This document shows positions 14,453 to 22,523 of a DNA stretch of 64,000 nucleotides, one piece after another. The stretch's first letter is position 1. Each line of letters opens with the position of its first letter. Under the pieces are notes generated by a model. That model did not search any database. It saw only the letters and a list, made by a program, of their open reading frames with translations, and had not been told where the DNA came from. Made by a program: the position numbers and the translations under genes. Origin of the DNA: Candidatus Brevefilum sp. (GTDB taxonomy: Bacteria > Chloroflexota > Anaerolineae > Anaerolineales > Anaerolineaceae); contig JAHYJN010000011.1 in assembly GCA_019428905.1 (NCBI GenBank), positions 1-64,000 on the forward strand, in the 5' to 3' direction.

Positions 14453-15694
14453 ATGCAAATAAACTTCATCGAATCTTTGATGGACCATATCATGGAAGCA
14501 ACAATGATTCCCAAGGCACAGGTTGAACGTGCCGTGGGTCCGATCCTGAGTATGTTCTTGGCGGATGTCCTGACCGAGACACTGGCGGATGACCCACATC
14601 TCTCAGGTCCAATTGCGATGATCTGTCCTGAATTTCCTCTCAAGAAAGCACATAACCGTCAATCCACCAACATCGACTGGCTAATGCACCACGAAAACCG
14701 CGGCATACTGCTATTTGTCGAGCTCAAAACTTCAGATACCTCTGTCAACGAAAGCCAGAACGCCATCTACCATGAGCATATCCGCCAAGTACAAGCTCGG
14801 GGTGGCGGGTTCCTGGTACAAGACGTGGAAGCCTTGCGTGACGCTTCTAATGAATCCGGCAAGTACCAGTATTTGTTGGAAGAAAGGATTACACCCTTCC
14901 GTGATCAAATCGCAGCCAGCCGCGCAGCCTCGCTGGTTTACCTGGTGCCCAAAAGCGCACAGAACAGAGTGCAAGACCACGCTGATCGAGTCATAACCTT
15001 CAGTGAGCTGTCTGCCAATATCCAGAGTCCTTATGCCCGCGAGTGGGCTGTCATCCACGATCGGCTGTCCCAACTTGACCAGATTTCCCGCCGCTCGCGC
15101 AATCTGAATTACCGAGGCATACAAACCGACCAGACCGGGTATACAGCGCTTAGCAGGATTAATTTCAAAGGTAAAATCTCCCTCAACGAAATCTTCGATC
15201 TGTGTAAAGCATATGGTGATGCAATTGTCGTCGGCTTCTCTGGTGGGCGAAACGCGCTTGAAAACAGCAGCCTGGCTTATCTAGAACAAAGGCTGTACAA
15301 ATGGGACGAAGTCAAACAGAGGACTGGGGTGAAAAATTTCCAAAACTGGGTTCCAGGTGGAACCTTTGTCTGGGTGATCGAAAGAAAAACAGCCCGCCAA
15401 GGACAAGCAATCCAGGGGCCTGTTAGGGAAAAGGTTTCCCGATCTGTCAATTGGTCCGGGACGTGTAAATTCGATGAAATGGTCCAGCTCTGCCAGGAAA
15501 ACGGGAACAACATCCTGATCGGCTTTACTGGCGGGAAAACGGCCTTTGCCGATACAACCCTGGAGAAATTGCGGAATCGTCCACATTACAAATGGGATTG
15601 GTCCAGCAGTACTGCCAAAAGGAACATCGCAGATTGGCTCCCAGGTGGGACGGTGCTGGCGCTTTTAAGACAGGCTCATAAGTGTCAGGTTTAA
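14453..15694 (+). CDS. PD-(D/E)XK nuclease-like protein with duplicated C-terminal module
   Basis: A 413-residue protein of unknown function. Residues about 55-115 carry a restriction-endonuclease-like core: Glu60 (CPEFPLK), Asp75 (NIDWLM) and Glu90-X-Lys92 (LFVELKTSD), with a following helix rich in Gln/His. Residues 239-312 and 336-408 are two copies of one about 75-residue module, each with VGFSGGRNAL or IGFTGGKTAF, then a YKWD motif, then NWVPGGT or DWLPGGT. The module is not one I can name; it may bind nucleic acid or a nucleotide. No membrane segment is present. It is divergent from the prophage operon and has its own promoter. A stand-alone restriction or anti-phage effector is a reasonable hypothesis; a prophage cargo gene is equally possible. 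Confidence 0.65.
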   Translation: MQINFIESLMDHIMEATMIPKAQVERAVGPILSMFLADVLTETLADDPHLSGPIAMICPEFPLKKAHNRQSTNIDWLMHHENRGILLFVELKTSDTSVNESQNAIYHEHIRQVQARGGGFLVQDVEALRDASNESGKYQYLLEERITPFRDQIAASRAASLVYLVPKSAQNRVQDHADRVITFSELSANIQSPYAREWAVIHDRLSQLDQISRRSRNLNYRGIQTDQTGYTALSRINFKGKISLNEIFDLCKAYGDAIVVGFSGGRNALENSSLAYLEQRLYKWDEVKQRTGVKNFQNWVPGGTFVWVIERKTARQGQAIQGPVREKVSRSVNWSGTCKFDEMVQLCQENGNNILIGFTGGKTAFADTTLEKLRNRPHYKWDWSSSTAKRNIADWLPGGTVLALLRQAHKCQV

Positions 15695-15859
15695 GTTACA
15701 GTCTCATGTAATGCTGCCTTAGGAGCATATTTTTCGTGTGTTTTTACTATCTAAAGTGGCAATTTTCACCTACTCCCGCTTAATATCATAAAATACTTTT
15801 GATAAACATGTTCTTGGTCCGTTTACAAAGAATCAATTTGTACAAACCAGAAGGTTCTG

Positions 15860-16099
15860 ATGGGAATATCAACGATTAACCTATGCGTGCTGTGGATCGT
15901 GACCAAAAGACTTGGTAAAGAATTTTCAACCAAAGACGTATCTCAACATCCACTAATGACCACAGCACACCCGATAAAAGCAAAACATACGCATTTCCAC
16001 GCCTTTGTAGGCAGAGCAATCAGTAAAAATCGTCATATACTAATGGTGAAAGAGATTAAAAAAGGAACAAAGCGCGGTTCAATCTGGCGAAAGATCTGA
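15860..16099 (+). CDS. small basic protein of unknown function
   Basis: A 79-residue basic, His-rich protein. An AGAAGG site lies about 6 nt before the ATG. The C-terminal 60 residues (KEFSTKDVSQHPLM.. HFHAFVGRAISKNR.. GTKRGSIWRKI) have the even helix/strand pattern of a small winged DNA-binding domain, but I recognise no family. It lies 165 bp behind the nuclease-like gene, in the same direction, and may be cotranscribed with it. Confidence 0.45.
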   Translation: MGISTINLCVLWIVTKRLGKEFSTKDVSQHPLMTTAHPIKAKHTHFHAFVGRAISKNRHILMVKEIKKGTKRGSIWRKI

Positions 16100-16305
16100 T
16101 TAGTTACATGGTATAGTCTGAAGCCTGCCTGAAGCGCAGCGAACACTATTAGGTTAACGCTCTTCGAGGAGGTGCGGATAGAGCAGAAAAAAACAGCAAA
16201 TTCACATTCAGAACCCGCCCTACACCCACCGCCCGTTGACTCGCATCCCAGGCCTCCCCCCCATGTTATAATTCACCCAACCATTCCAAACCCCGGAGGC
16301 CATGT

Positions 16306-17364
16306 ATGACCAATTTCACCTGGCTGCTGGACCAATACCGCCACCTGCTCAACCTACCAGCCCACACGGCACGCGTCACCCTGCACGAAGGGCATACCCC
16401 CCTCATCCCAGCGCCCAGCCTGGCCGGCGCACTGGGTGGCGGTTTCCAATTATGGATCAAATATGAAGGCCTCAACCCCACCGGCTCCTTCAAAGACCGC
16501 GGCATGACGGCCGCCATCAGTGAAGCCCTCGGACGGGGTGCCAAGAGCGTGATCTGCGCCTCAACCGGCAATACCGCCGCTTCCGCTGCGGCCTATGCTG
16601 CCCGGGCCGGTATGCAGGCCGTCGTGCTGATCCCCCAGGGCAAGGTGGCCGCCGGCAAGTTGGCCGGGGCGGTCGCCTACGGTGCCCAGGTGGTCCAGGT
16701 GGATGGCTCTTTTGATCAAGCCCTGGCCATGGTGGTGGCGCTGACCGAGAAGCACCCCCTGGCATTGGTCAATTCGATCAACCCCTACCGTATTGAAGGC
16801 CAAAAAACCGCCGCCTTTGAAATTTGCGATGCCCTGGGCACGGCCCCCGATTGGCTCTGCCTGCCGGTGGGTAATGCCGGCAACATCACCGCCTACTGGG
16901 CCGGGTTCAAGGGTTACCATGCCGTCCAAGCCACAGGCCTGCCGCAGGTGCTGGGAGTGCAGGCGCAAGGGTCCGCCCCCCTGGTGCTGGGACACCCGGT
17001 GGACCACCCAGAAACTGTTGCGACCGCCATCCGCATCGGCAAGCCGGCGCGCGGCGAGGAGGCCCTGCTGGCCGCCGAGGAATCGGGTGGGCGGATCATC
17101 GCCGTCAGCGACGACGACATTCTCGCCATGCAAAAACTGCTGGCCAGCAGCGAGGGCATTTGGGTCGAACCCGCCTCGGCGGCCGGGTTGGCCGGGCTGG
17201 CCCAGGAGATCGCGGGCGGCCGCTTTGACCCGCACGGTCAGCGCATTGTGGCGGTCTGCACCGGGCATGGGCTGAAGGACCCCGGCATTATCACCCAGGG
17301 CGGCATCCAGCTAGAGAGCATCCCGCCTGAACTGGGGGCCCTGGAGGCGGTTATCCGTTCATGA
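16306..17364 (+). CDS. thrC: threonine synthase
   Basis: A 352-residue PLP enzyme converting O-phosphohomoserine to threonine. The PLP lysine lies in LNPTGSFKDRGM (about residue 62), the phosphate-binding motif in ASTGNTAASAAAY, and PVGNAGNITAYW and CTGHGLKDP are family hallmarks. Length matches the short bacterial/archaeal form lacking the extended N-terminal domain. CGGAGG precedes the ATG; a TATAAT-like -10 lies around 16266-16272. The stop overlaps the start of thrB in an ATGA, so the two are translationally coupled. Confidence 0.95.
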   Translation: MTNFTWLLDQYRHLLNLPAHTARVTLHEGHTPLIPAPSLAGALGGGFQLWIKYEGLNPTGSFKDRGMTAAISEALGRGAKSVICASTGNTAASAAAYAARAGMQAVVLIPQGKVAAGKLAGAVAYGAQVVQVDGSFDQALAMVVALTEKHPLALVNSINPYRIEGQKTAAFEICDALGTAPDWLCLPVGNAGNITAYWAGFKGYHAVQATGLPQVLGVQAQGSAPLVLGHPVDHPETVATAIRIGKPARGEEALLAAEESGGRIIAVSDDDILAMQKLLASSEGIWVEPASAAGLAGLAQEIAGGRFDPHGQRIVAVCTGHGLKDPGIITQGGIQLESIPPELGALEAVIRS

Positions 17365-18287
17365 CCGACAAGCTGCGTGTTCGTGTTCCCGCCACCACGG
17401 CCAACCTCGGCCCCGGGTTTGACGCCCTGGGCTTAGCTTTGGACTTGTGGAACGAAGCCGAGTTTACTGTGCAGGCTGACAACCGCATCATCGTCAGATT
17501 AACCGGCGAAGGTGCAGATGTTTTGCCGTCAGACGAACACAACCTGATTGCCCAAGCCGCCCTGCACGTCTTCGCCCTGGCTGATGAGCCTCCGCCCGGC
17601 TTGCAGATTGACTGCCGCAACCGTATCCCCCTGGCCTCGGGTATGGGATCCAGCGCGGCGGCCGTACTGACCGGCGTGCTCGGCGCAAATGCCCTCCTGG
17701 GCGGCCGCTTCGACCAGCAAGCGCTGTTAAAACTGGCTGTGCAAATTGAGGGTCACCCCGACAACGTCGCCCCAGCCCTGCTGGGAGGTCTGGTCGTGTG
17801 CCTGGCAGATGGTGAGGGGGTCCACGCCCGTCAGCTGCCTCCCCTTGAGAACCGCAATCCGATTAACATCACCCTGGTCTTGCCCGAGTTTGACTTCCCC
17901 ACCCAGGGGGCTCGGTCGGTTTTACCCGCACAGGTGGACCGATCGGATGCGGTCTTTAACCTCAGCCGGGCAGTGCTGGTGGCCGAAGCGTTGCGCACCG
18001 GTGACCTTGACCTGCTGGGGACGGCTATGGAAGACCGACTGCACCAGCCCTACCGCCTCTCGCTGATCCCGGGTGCCTTGGGGGCAATGGAAGCGGCCAA
18101 AAGCGCCGGCGCGGCTGCAGTGGCGCTCTCCGGCGCAGGTCCCAGCCTGGCGGCCTTTTCAGCCCAGCACAACCCTGCGATTGGCGAGGCGATGCAGCGC
18201 GCCTTTGCCGCCGCAGGCTTGCCTGCCCGGGTCTTTGAGCTTATGCCAAGCCAGGCAGGGGCGAAAGTTGTTAACTTAAGGGATTAG
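17361..18287 (+). CDS. thrB: homoserine kinase
   Basis: A 308-residue GHMP-family kinase phosphorylating homoserine, the step before ThrC. It shows the N-terminal RVPATTANLGPGFDALGLAL, the ATP-binding loop IPLASGMGSSAAAVLTG (about residue 90-105), and the C-terminal SGAGPSLAAF motif. ATGA overlap with thrC. Length is typical. Downstream there is a 300-bp spacer with REP-like sequence and no gene. Confidence 0.95.
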   Translation: MTDKLRVRVPATTANLGPGFDALGLALDLWNEAEFTVQADNRIIVRLTGEGADVLPSDEHNLIAQAALHVFALADEPPPGLQIDCRNRIPLASGMGSSAAAVLTGVLGANALLGGRFDQQALLKLAVQIEGHPDNVAPALLGGLVVCLADGEGVHARQLPPLENRNPINITLVLPEFDFPTQGARSVLPAQVDRSDAVFNLSRAVLVAEALRTGDLDLLGTAMEDRLHQPYRLSLIPGALGAMEAAKSAGAAAVALSGAGPSLAAFSAQHNPAIGEAMQRAFAAAGLPARVFELMPSQAGAKVVNLRD

Positions 18288-18320
18288 GTTTTGGGGAGCA
18301 GGTATTAGGCAATCAGGTCT

Positions 18321-18577
18321 GTCGTTGCGAGAAGGTCGCTGCGCGACCGCCGACTACAAAGCGTCCTGAAAGGAAGCAATCTCGGAGGGCAAACTTACAA
18401 ATGTTATACCTCTAGCCGTTGATCGCCATTACACCCCCGACCAACCCACCGAATTTATCACTGTAAATTCTTGTAGACTGAGTAGGTGATGTGTGGTCCC
18501 AAACGGACCCACATGACAATCACGCTGAAAGCGTGACTTCGTTTTGCTGATCTCCCTACTAGAAAGCGAAGAAATCT
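18321..18577. repeat. REP-like dispersed repeats, copy 2
   Basis: The 300-bp spacer after thrB contains gtcgttgcgag...gaagcaatctc (18321-18391), a word widely seen as an intergenic palindromic repeat in environmental bacteria, and a second block (18515-18577) closely matching 14238-14300: GACAATCACGCTGAAAGCGTG followed by cttcgtt and gctgatctcc. No gene is present. Confidence 0.5.
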
Positions 18578-18590
18578 CTGAGCCAACCGC

Positions 18591-20438
18591 TCACCCATAC
18601 CGCAACCCGTACCCAAACGGGTAGAGCGGATCTTCCGAATCAAACGGGACATCCGTCCGCTGGGCACGCACAGCATCCATCGACGAGGGCAGCTCAAAGG
18701 GCAGCTTGCCCTCGGGGGCGGCCTCGCCAAACACCACCTTCATCACTGCTTCGTCGCTGGCGCCAAAATCACCCAACAGCGCCGTCGCCCTCGCACTGAT
18801 CTCCGGGATGACGGCTGGGCGGTCCAGCTCGATCACCACGATCGCCGGTTTGATGGCCAGCAAGCGCAGGATGGCGTCCTTCTCCTCACCTTTGAAGTCC
18901 AAATCGCCGTGGTGGAAATTGCGCCCAAAGGGGACCTCTGTCTCGGCTGGTGTCCAGGGCGTGCTCAACCGCATAAGGATGAAATCCGCGTCCTCCGGGC
19001 TGGATACCACGTCAGCGTATCGGCGGACAACCTCCTCAGCCATGTTTTCAATGTAAAGCCTCGGGCTCCGTCGCAGGGGCAGCGTTTTGTGATCATTTTT
19101 CAACAGCGTCATCGCGCGCGTTTGGGAGGCTAAACCCGCTGCAAGGATATCCGGGTTCCCGATCACCTGGTTGAGATCAGCAGGGTCGCAGAAGGGGTTA
19201 TCGAACAACCCCAAGGCGAACTTCAGGTGCAGCACACGCCGCACAGATTGGTCGACCTGTTCAAGTGAGACTAAACCCGCCTCCAGCGCCTCGATCACGT
19301 ACGCAGGACAGCTTTCACCGCCGAACATATCCACCCCAGCGTTGAGGATCTTGGCGACCCGCTCGACTTCACTCAGGTGCTCAACGCCCCAGGCGCGCGC
19401 CGGCCAGGTGAACTCGGGGGTGACCAGATCGGTCACGAGACCCCAATCGCTGCATACCAGCCCATCATAGCCCAGGTCCTGGCGCAGCAGCCCCTTGATG
19501 ATGGCGTGGTTATAAGCCATGCCGACATTTTCATCGGTCTGGTCCATCGGGACGCCGTAATAGGGCATGATGGCCGCCGTTTTGGCCGCTATGGCCGCTT
19601 TGAACGGGATCAGGTGATAATCGAAATTGTCACCGGGGTAAACCTGGCCCTGATGAAACGGGAAGTGCGGGTCGAGGCCGTCCTTTTGCGGCCCGCCCCC
19701 CGGGAAGTGCTTGGTCATGCAAGCCACGCTCTCGGGGCCGAGGGCTTCCCCCTGGAAGCCAGCGATATAAGCCGCGGCCAGCCTGGCGCTGAGCTCAGCA
19801 TCCTCACCAAAGGTGCCGTTGATACGCGGCCAGCGCGGCTCGGTCGCCAGGTCAATTTGGGGATGCAGTGCCACCCGCATCCCCACGGCCAGGTATTCCT
19901 GGCGCACATAGTTTGCAAATTGCCATACCAGTGCTTCATCACCGACAGCCGCCATTCCCAGCGGCTGGCACCACTGCGAGAAATCCCTGGCTTGCATCTC
20001 GTAGATCGAGCGGCTGAAGTGGCTGCGAGGGTCAGACGCAATCGTCACCGGGATCCCCAGGCGGGTCTCTTCAGCGAACTGCTGCAGACGGTTGTGCCAG
20101 CGCGCCACGATTGCCGCATCGGGTACATCCCACAGGTTGAAGTGATTCATCAGTTGGTCTTGCATTTGGATCTTGGCGGATAAGCCAAACGAACCCGGCA
20201 AGGGACGCTCATCCAGCGAGGCGTCTTCGTTGACCACCGCGCCATTGATAAACAAGGCCCCCGCCTTTTCCGCCAATGTCATTTGGCGCAGCAGGTCTTC
20301 GACCCGGGCATCAATCGGCTGGCGTGGGTCTTCATAGGCATCCAGGATGCCGTTTTTGTTCAGGTCACGGTAGGTGACGCCGTTATCCGTCCGAACCAGG
20401 TTGGAAAATTGATGCAGGAGATGGGGGTTGTGGGGCAT
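18591..20438 (-). CDS. glycoside hydrolase family 3 protein
   Basis: A 615-residue GH3 enzyme, probably a beta-glucosidase-type or beta-xylosidase-like hydrolase. The barrel domain includes MTLAEKAGALF, KHFPGGGPQKDG and the presumed nucleophile Asp in GLVCSDWGLV. The C-terminal alpha/beta sandwich begins near AMTLLKNDHKTLPL. The N-terminus has DLNKNGILDAYEDP, an EF-hand-like calcium loop, before the barrel. No signal peptide is seen, so it is probably cytoplasmic. The third, fibronectin-like domain of many GH3 enzymes is absent. AAGGAG precedes the ATG. Substrate cannot be deduced. Confidence 0.85.
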   Translation of the reverse strand: MPHNPHLLHQFSNLVRTDNGVTYRDLNKNGILDAYEDPRQPIDARVEDLLRQMTLAEKAGALFINGAVVNEDASLDERPLPGSFGLSAKIQMQDQLMNHFNLWDVPDAAIVARWHNRLQQFAEETRLGIPVTIASDPRSHFSRSIYEMQARDFSQWCQPLGMAAVGDEALVWQFANYVRQEYLAVGMRVALHPQIDLATEPRWPRINGTFGEDAELSARLAAAYIAGFQGEALGPESVACMTKHFPGGGPQKDGLDPHFPFHQGQVYPGDNFDYHLIPFKAAIAAKTAAIMPYYGVPMDQTDENVGMAYNHAIIKGLLRQDLGYDGLVCSDWGLVTDLVTPEFTWPARAWGVEHLSEVERVAKILNAGVDMFGGESCPAYVIEALEAGLVSLEQVDQSVRRVLHLKFALGLFDNPFCDPADLNQVIGNPDILAAGLASQTRAMTLLKNDHKTLPLRRSPRLYIENMAEEVVRRYADVVSSPEDADFILMRLSTPWTPAETEVPFGRNFHHGDLDFKGEEKDAILRLLAIKPAIVVIELDRPAVIPEISARATALLGDFGASDEAVMKVVFGEAAPEGKLPFELPSSMDAVRAQRTDVPFDSEDPLYPFGYGLRYG

Positions 20439-20646
20439 AACTGGCGCTCCTTACTGGGTGAGGGTGATAAGGAGGATTATAACCGCGATGGAATGAAAAA
20501 AAGCGTGTTCAGAACCAAAACCCGCCCTGCGGCTTCCCAATGCCTTCACCGGCCCCACCGACCAATCATTCCAACTTACGGATTCGTTTGGTCAATCCAG
20601 CTGGTTTTCCAGCAAATTTTCCCCTACCTCCCTAGCAGGTTTCATG

Positions 20647-20679
20647 TTGTTATCATTACATCATTTATGATATAATGAT
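20647..20679 (+). promoter_or_regulatory. toxin-antitoxin promoter with palindromic operator
   Basis: TTGTTA (20647-20652), 18-bp spacer, TATAAT (20671-20676). Inside it lie a perfect ATCATTTATGAT palindrome (20660-20671) and outer ATCATTA/TAATGAT arms (20652-20658 and 20673-20679). This arrangement fits autorepression by a ribbon-helix-helix antitoxin. Confidence 0.65.
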
Positions 20680-20701
20680 TACACTAAGAAAAGGGAATAT
20701 C

Positions 20702-20947
20702 ATGATCCGCACTCAAATTCAATTAACGCCCGATCAGGTCAGGTGGCTTAAGCAAAAAGCGGCCGATGAAAACACCTCCATGGCAGAGGTCATCCGCAAG
20801 AGCCTGGATATTATTATGGACATTAATGGACCAATTAACCCGGTCGATCAGCGTCAGAAAGCAAAGCAAGCGATTGGCGCACTGTCTGGTCCCCGTGATT
20901 TTTCAGAAAACCACGATCAATATTTAGCGGATGCCTATCAGAAATGA
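20702..20947 (+). CDS. ribbon-helix-helix antitoxin (VapB-like)
   Basis: An 81-residue protein starting MIRTQIQLTPDQVRWLKQKA. The first about 45 residues form a ribbon-helix-helix DNA-binding domain; the C-terminal half (ALSGPRDFSENHDQYLADAY) is the toxin-neutralising tail, with the DHDxYL-like ending common in such antitoxins. The ATG at 20702 is chosen because AAGGGAAT precedes it; the earlier in-frame ATG at 20675 overlaps the -10 box. The stop overlaps the toxin start in ATGA. Confidence 0.82.
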   Translation: MIRTQIQLTPDQVRWLKQKAADENTSMAEVIRKSLDIIMDINGPINPVDQRQKAKQAIGALSGPRDFSENHDQYLADAYQK

Positions 20948-21351
20948 ACTTGTTCATCGATACCTCCGGTTTCCTAGCAGTCCTCAATCAGAACGACCGC
21001 TTTCACGCCCCCGCCAAGGGGACCTGGCTCGATATCCTGGCAGATGATTCCGTGCTCTTCAGCAGCAATTATGTGCTGCTCGAAACGACCGCCCTGCTTC
21101 AGCATCGCTTCGGTGTGGATGCCTTACGTCTCTTCCACAACACCATCCGCCCCATCCTGCGCATCATCTGGATCAATCAGGATATCCACGATCTTGCGAT
21201 GAGTGTATTGCTGTCTCTCAACCGCTGCCAGCTCTCACTGGTTGATTGCACCAGTTTTCAAATCATGCGCACGGCCAGCCTTGAACACGTCTTCACCTTT
21301 GATGAACATTTTTCTGAACAGGGCTTCACCGTCGCACCAAAGCTGGATTAA
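20944..21351 (+). CDS. PIN-domain toxin (VapC-like ribonuclease)
   Basis: A 135-residue PIN-domain protein. Acidic active-site residues are visible in NLFIDTSGFLAV (Asp6), NYVLLETTALL (Glu), SLVDCTSF (Asp) and TFDEHF (Asp). It presumably cleaves RNA when not held by the adjacent ribbon-helix-helix antitoxin. It overlaps the antitoxin by 4 bp and converges with the aldo/keto reductase 8 bp away, so a terminator must be short or shared. Confidence 0.85.
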   Translation: MNLFIDTSGFLAVLNQNDRFHAPAKGTWLDILADDSVLFSSNYVLLETTALLQHRFGVDALRLFHNTIRPILRIIWINQDIHDLAMSVLLSLNRCQLSLVDCTSFQIMRTASLEHVFTFDEHFSEQGFTVAPKLD

Positions 21352-21359
21352 CCCCAGCC

Positions 21360-22520
21360 TCAATCCCCGATTAACATCCCCCGTAAATACTGCTGGATGC
21401 CCTGCATCTGGCGCCGAGCGTTTTCGTCCAGTGCCCCGCGCAAGGAAAACAGCTCTAAAAAGGTCGCCATCACCACCCCCTCCTCAGCCATCCCCAGCGA
21501 CACAGCCGTCTCCATCACGTACACCAGGTCGTTGAAGGCCGCTTCAAGGTCGGTAACCAGGGGTCCCTCCAGGATTTGCCGGACGGTCACTCGCTGCGCA
21601 TCAGCCAGGCGACTGTCCTCTTGTGCCAGGAAGGCATTCAGTGTGTCCAGGTGCTCCTGCGCCAGGTCGATCTCACTCGCCGCCAGGTTCTCAGCCAGGT
21701 GCGCTGGCGATGAGGTGCCGGTCAACGCACAGGCCACCTGCGGTTGCGCCAGAACCCAGGCGATTCCCATTTGCACTGCGGTGGCGCCATACGCCTCCCC
21801 CAACTTTGCCAAGTGTTCCCGCACCCGCACGGCGGCGTCAAAGCACTCTCGTTTGAAAAGCGGGTCCATCCGCCGAATATCACCCTCAGCAAAGTGATGC
21901 CCGCTTTCAAAGTGCCCGGAAAGGATCCCCCGGCCGGTGACGCTAAAGGCAATCGCCGCCAAATTGTGCTGCTCACAGATTGGCAGTAGGGTATCAAGCG
22001 CGCCGCGCGCCACTGAACTCAACTCCATTAAAATCGAAAACAAGGTCCCTGATTCAGCATAGGCCAGCACCCGCTCGACCGGCAAATGGCTGACCCCGTA
22101 GCGCCGGATCAATCCCTCTTTAACCAAGTCATCCAACGCAGCTACAGTTTCCAATACAGGGGTATGAGGGTCATCAAAATGGATCTGGTACAGATCAATC
22201 ATCTCGGTGCCCAACCGACGCAGGCTGGCCTGGCAGGCCGACCGCACCGCGCCGGACGAAAGATCCGGCTGCCCACCTGTACCGCTCAGCTTGGTGGCAA
22301 TGTACACCCGGTCACGCACCGGTGCTAAAACCTGCCCTAAAAAGGTCTCAGCGTCGCCGTAGCCCTCAGCTGTATCGAAAAAGTTGACCCCCTGCTCAAT
22401 CGCCGCACGCAACGTGCGTGCAAACGCTGCCTTATCAACTATCCCATAGGCGCCGCTCAACCCATAACACCCCAACCCGATTCGAGAAAGGCGCCAATCC
22501 CCAACCGTGCAGTATTTCAT
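21360..22520 (-). CDS. aldo/keto reductase family oxidoreductase
   Basis: A 386-residue NAD(P)H-dependent oxidoreductase. The catalytic tetrad is visible: Asp in NFFDTAEGYG, Tyr of the same motif, Lys in YIATKLSG, His in YQIHFDDPH. The C-terminal about 70 residues after the barrel (DLEAAFNDLVYVMETAVSLG..) exceed the usual 310-330 residues and form an extra helical extension. GGAGG lies before the ATG, just inside the spacer after the M20 peptidase gene, so these are probably one transcript. Substrate unknown. Confidence 0.88.
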   Translation of the reverse strand: MKYCTVGDWRLSRIGLGCYGLSGAYGIVDKAAFARTLRAAIEQGVNFFDTAEGYGDAETFLGQVLAPVRDRVYIATKLSGTGGQPDLSSGAVRSACQASLRRLGTEMIDLYQIHFDDPHTPVLETVAALDDLVKEGLIRRYGVSHLPVERVLAYAESGTLFSILMELSSVARGALDTLLPICEQHNLAAIAFSVTGRGILSGHFESGHHFAEGDIRRMDPLFKRECFDAAVRVREHLAKLGEAYGATAVQMGIAWVLAQPQVACALTGTSSPAHLAENLAASEIDLAQEHLDTLNAFLAQEDSRLADAQRVTVRQILEGPLVTDLEAAFNDLVYVMETAVSLGMAEEGVVMATFLELFSLRGALDENARRQMQGIQQYLRGMLIGD

Positions 22521-22523
22521 CCG

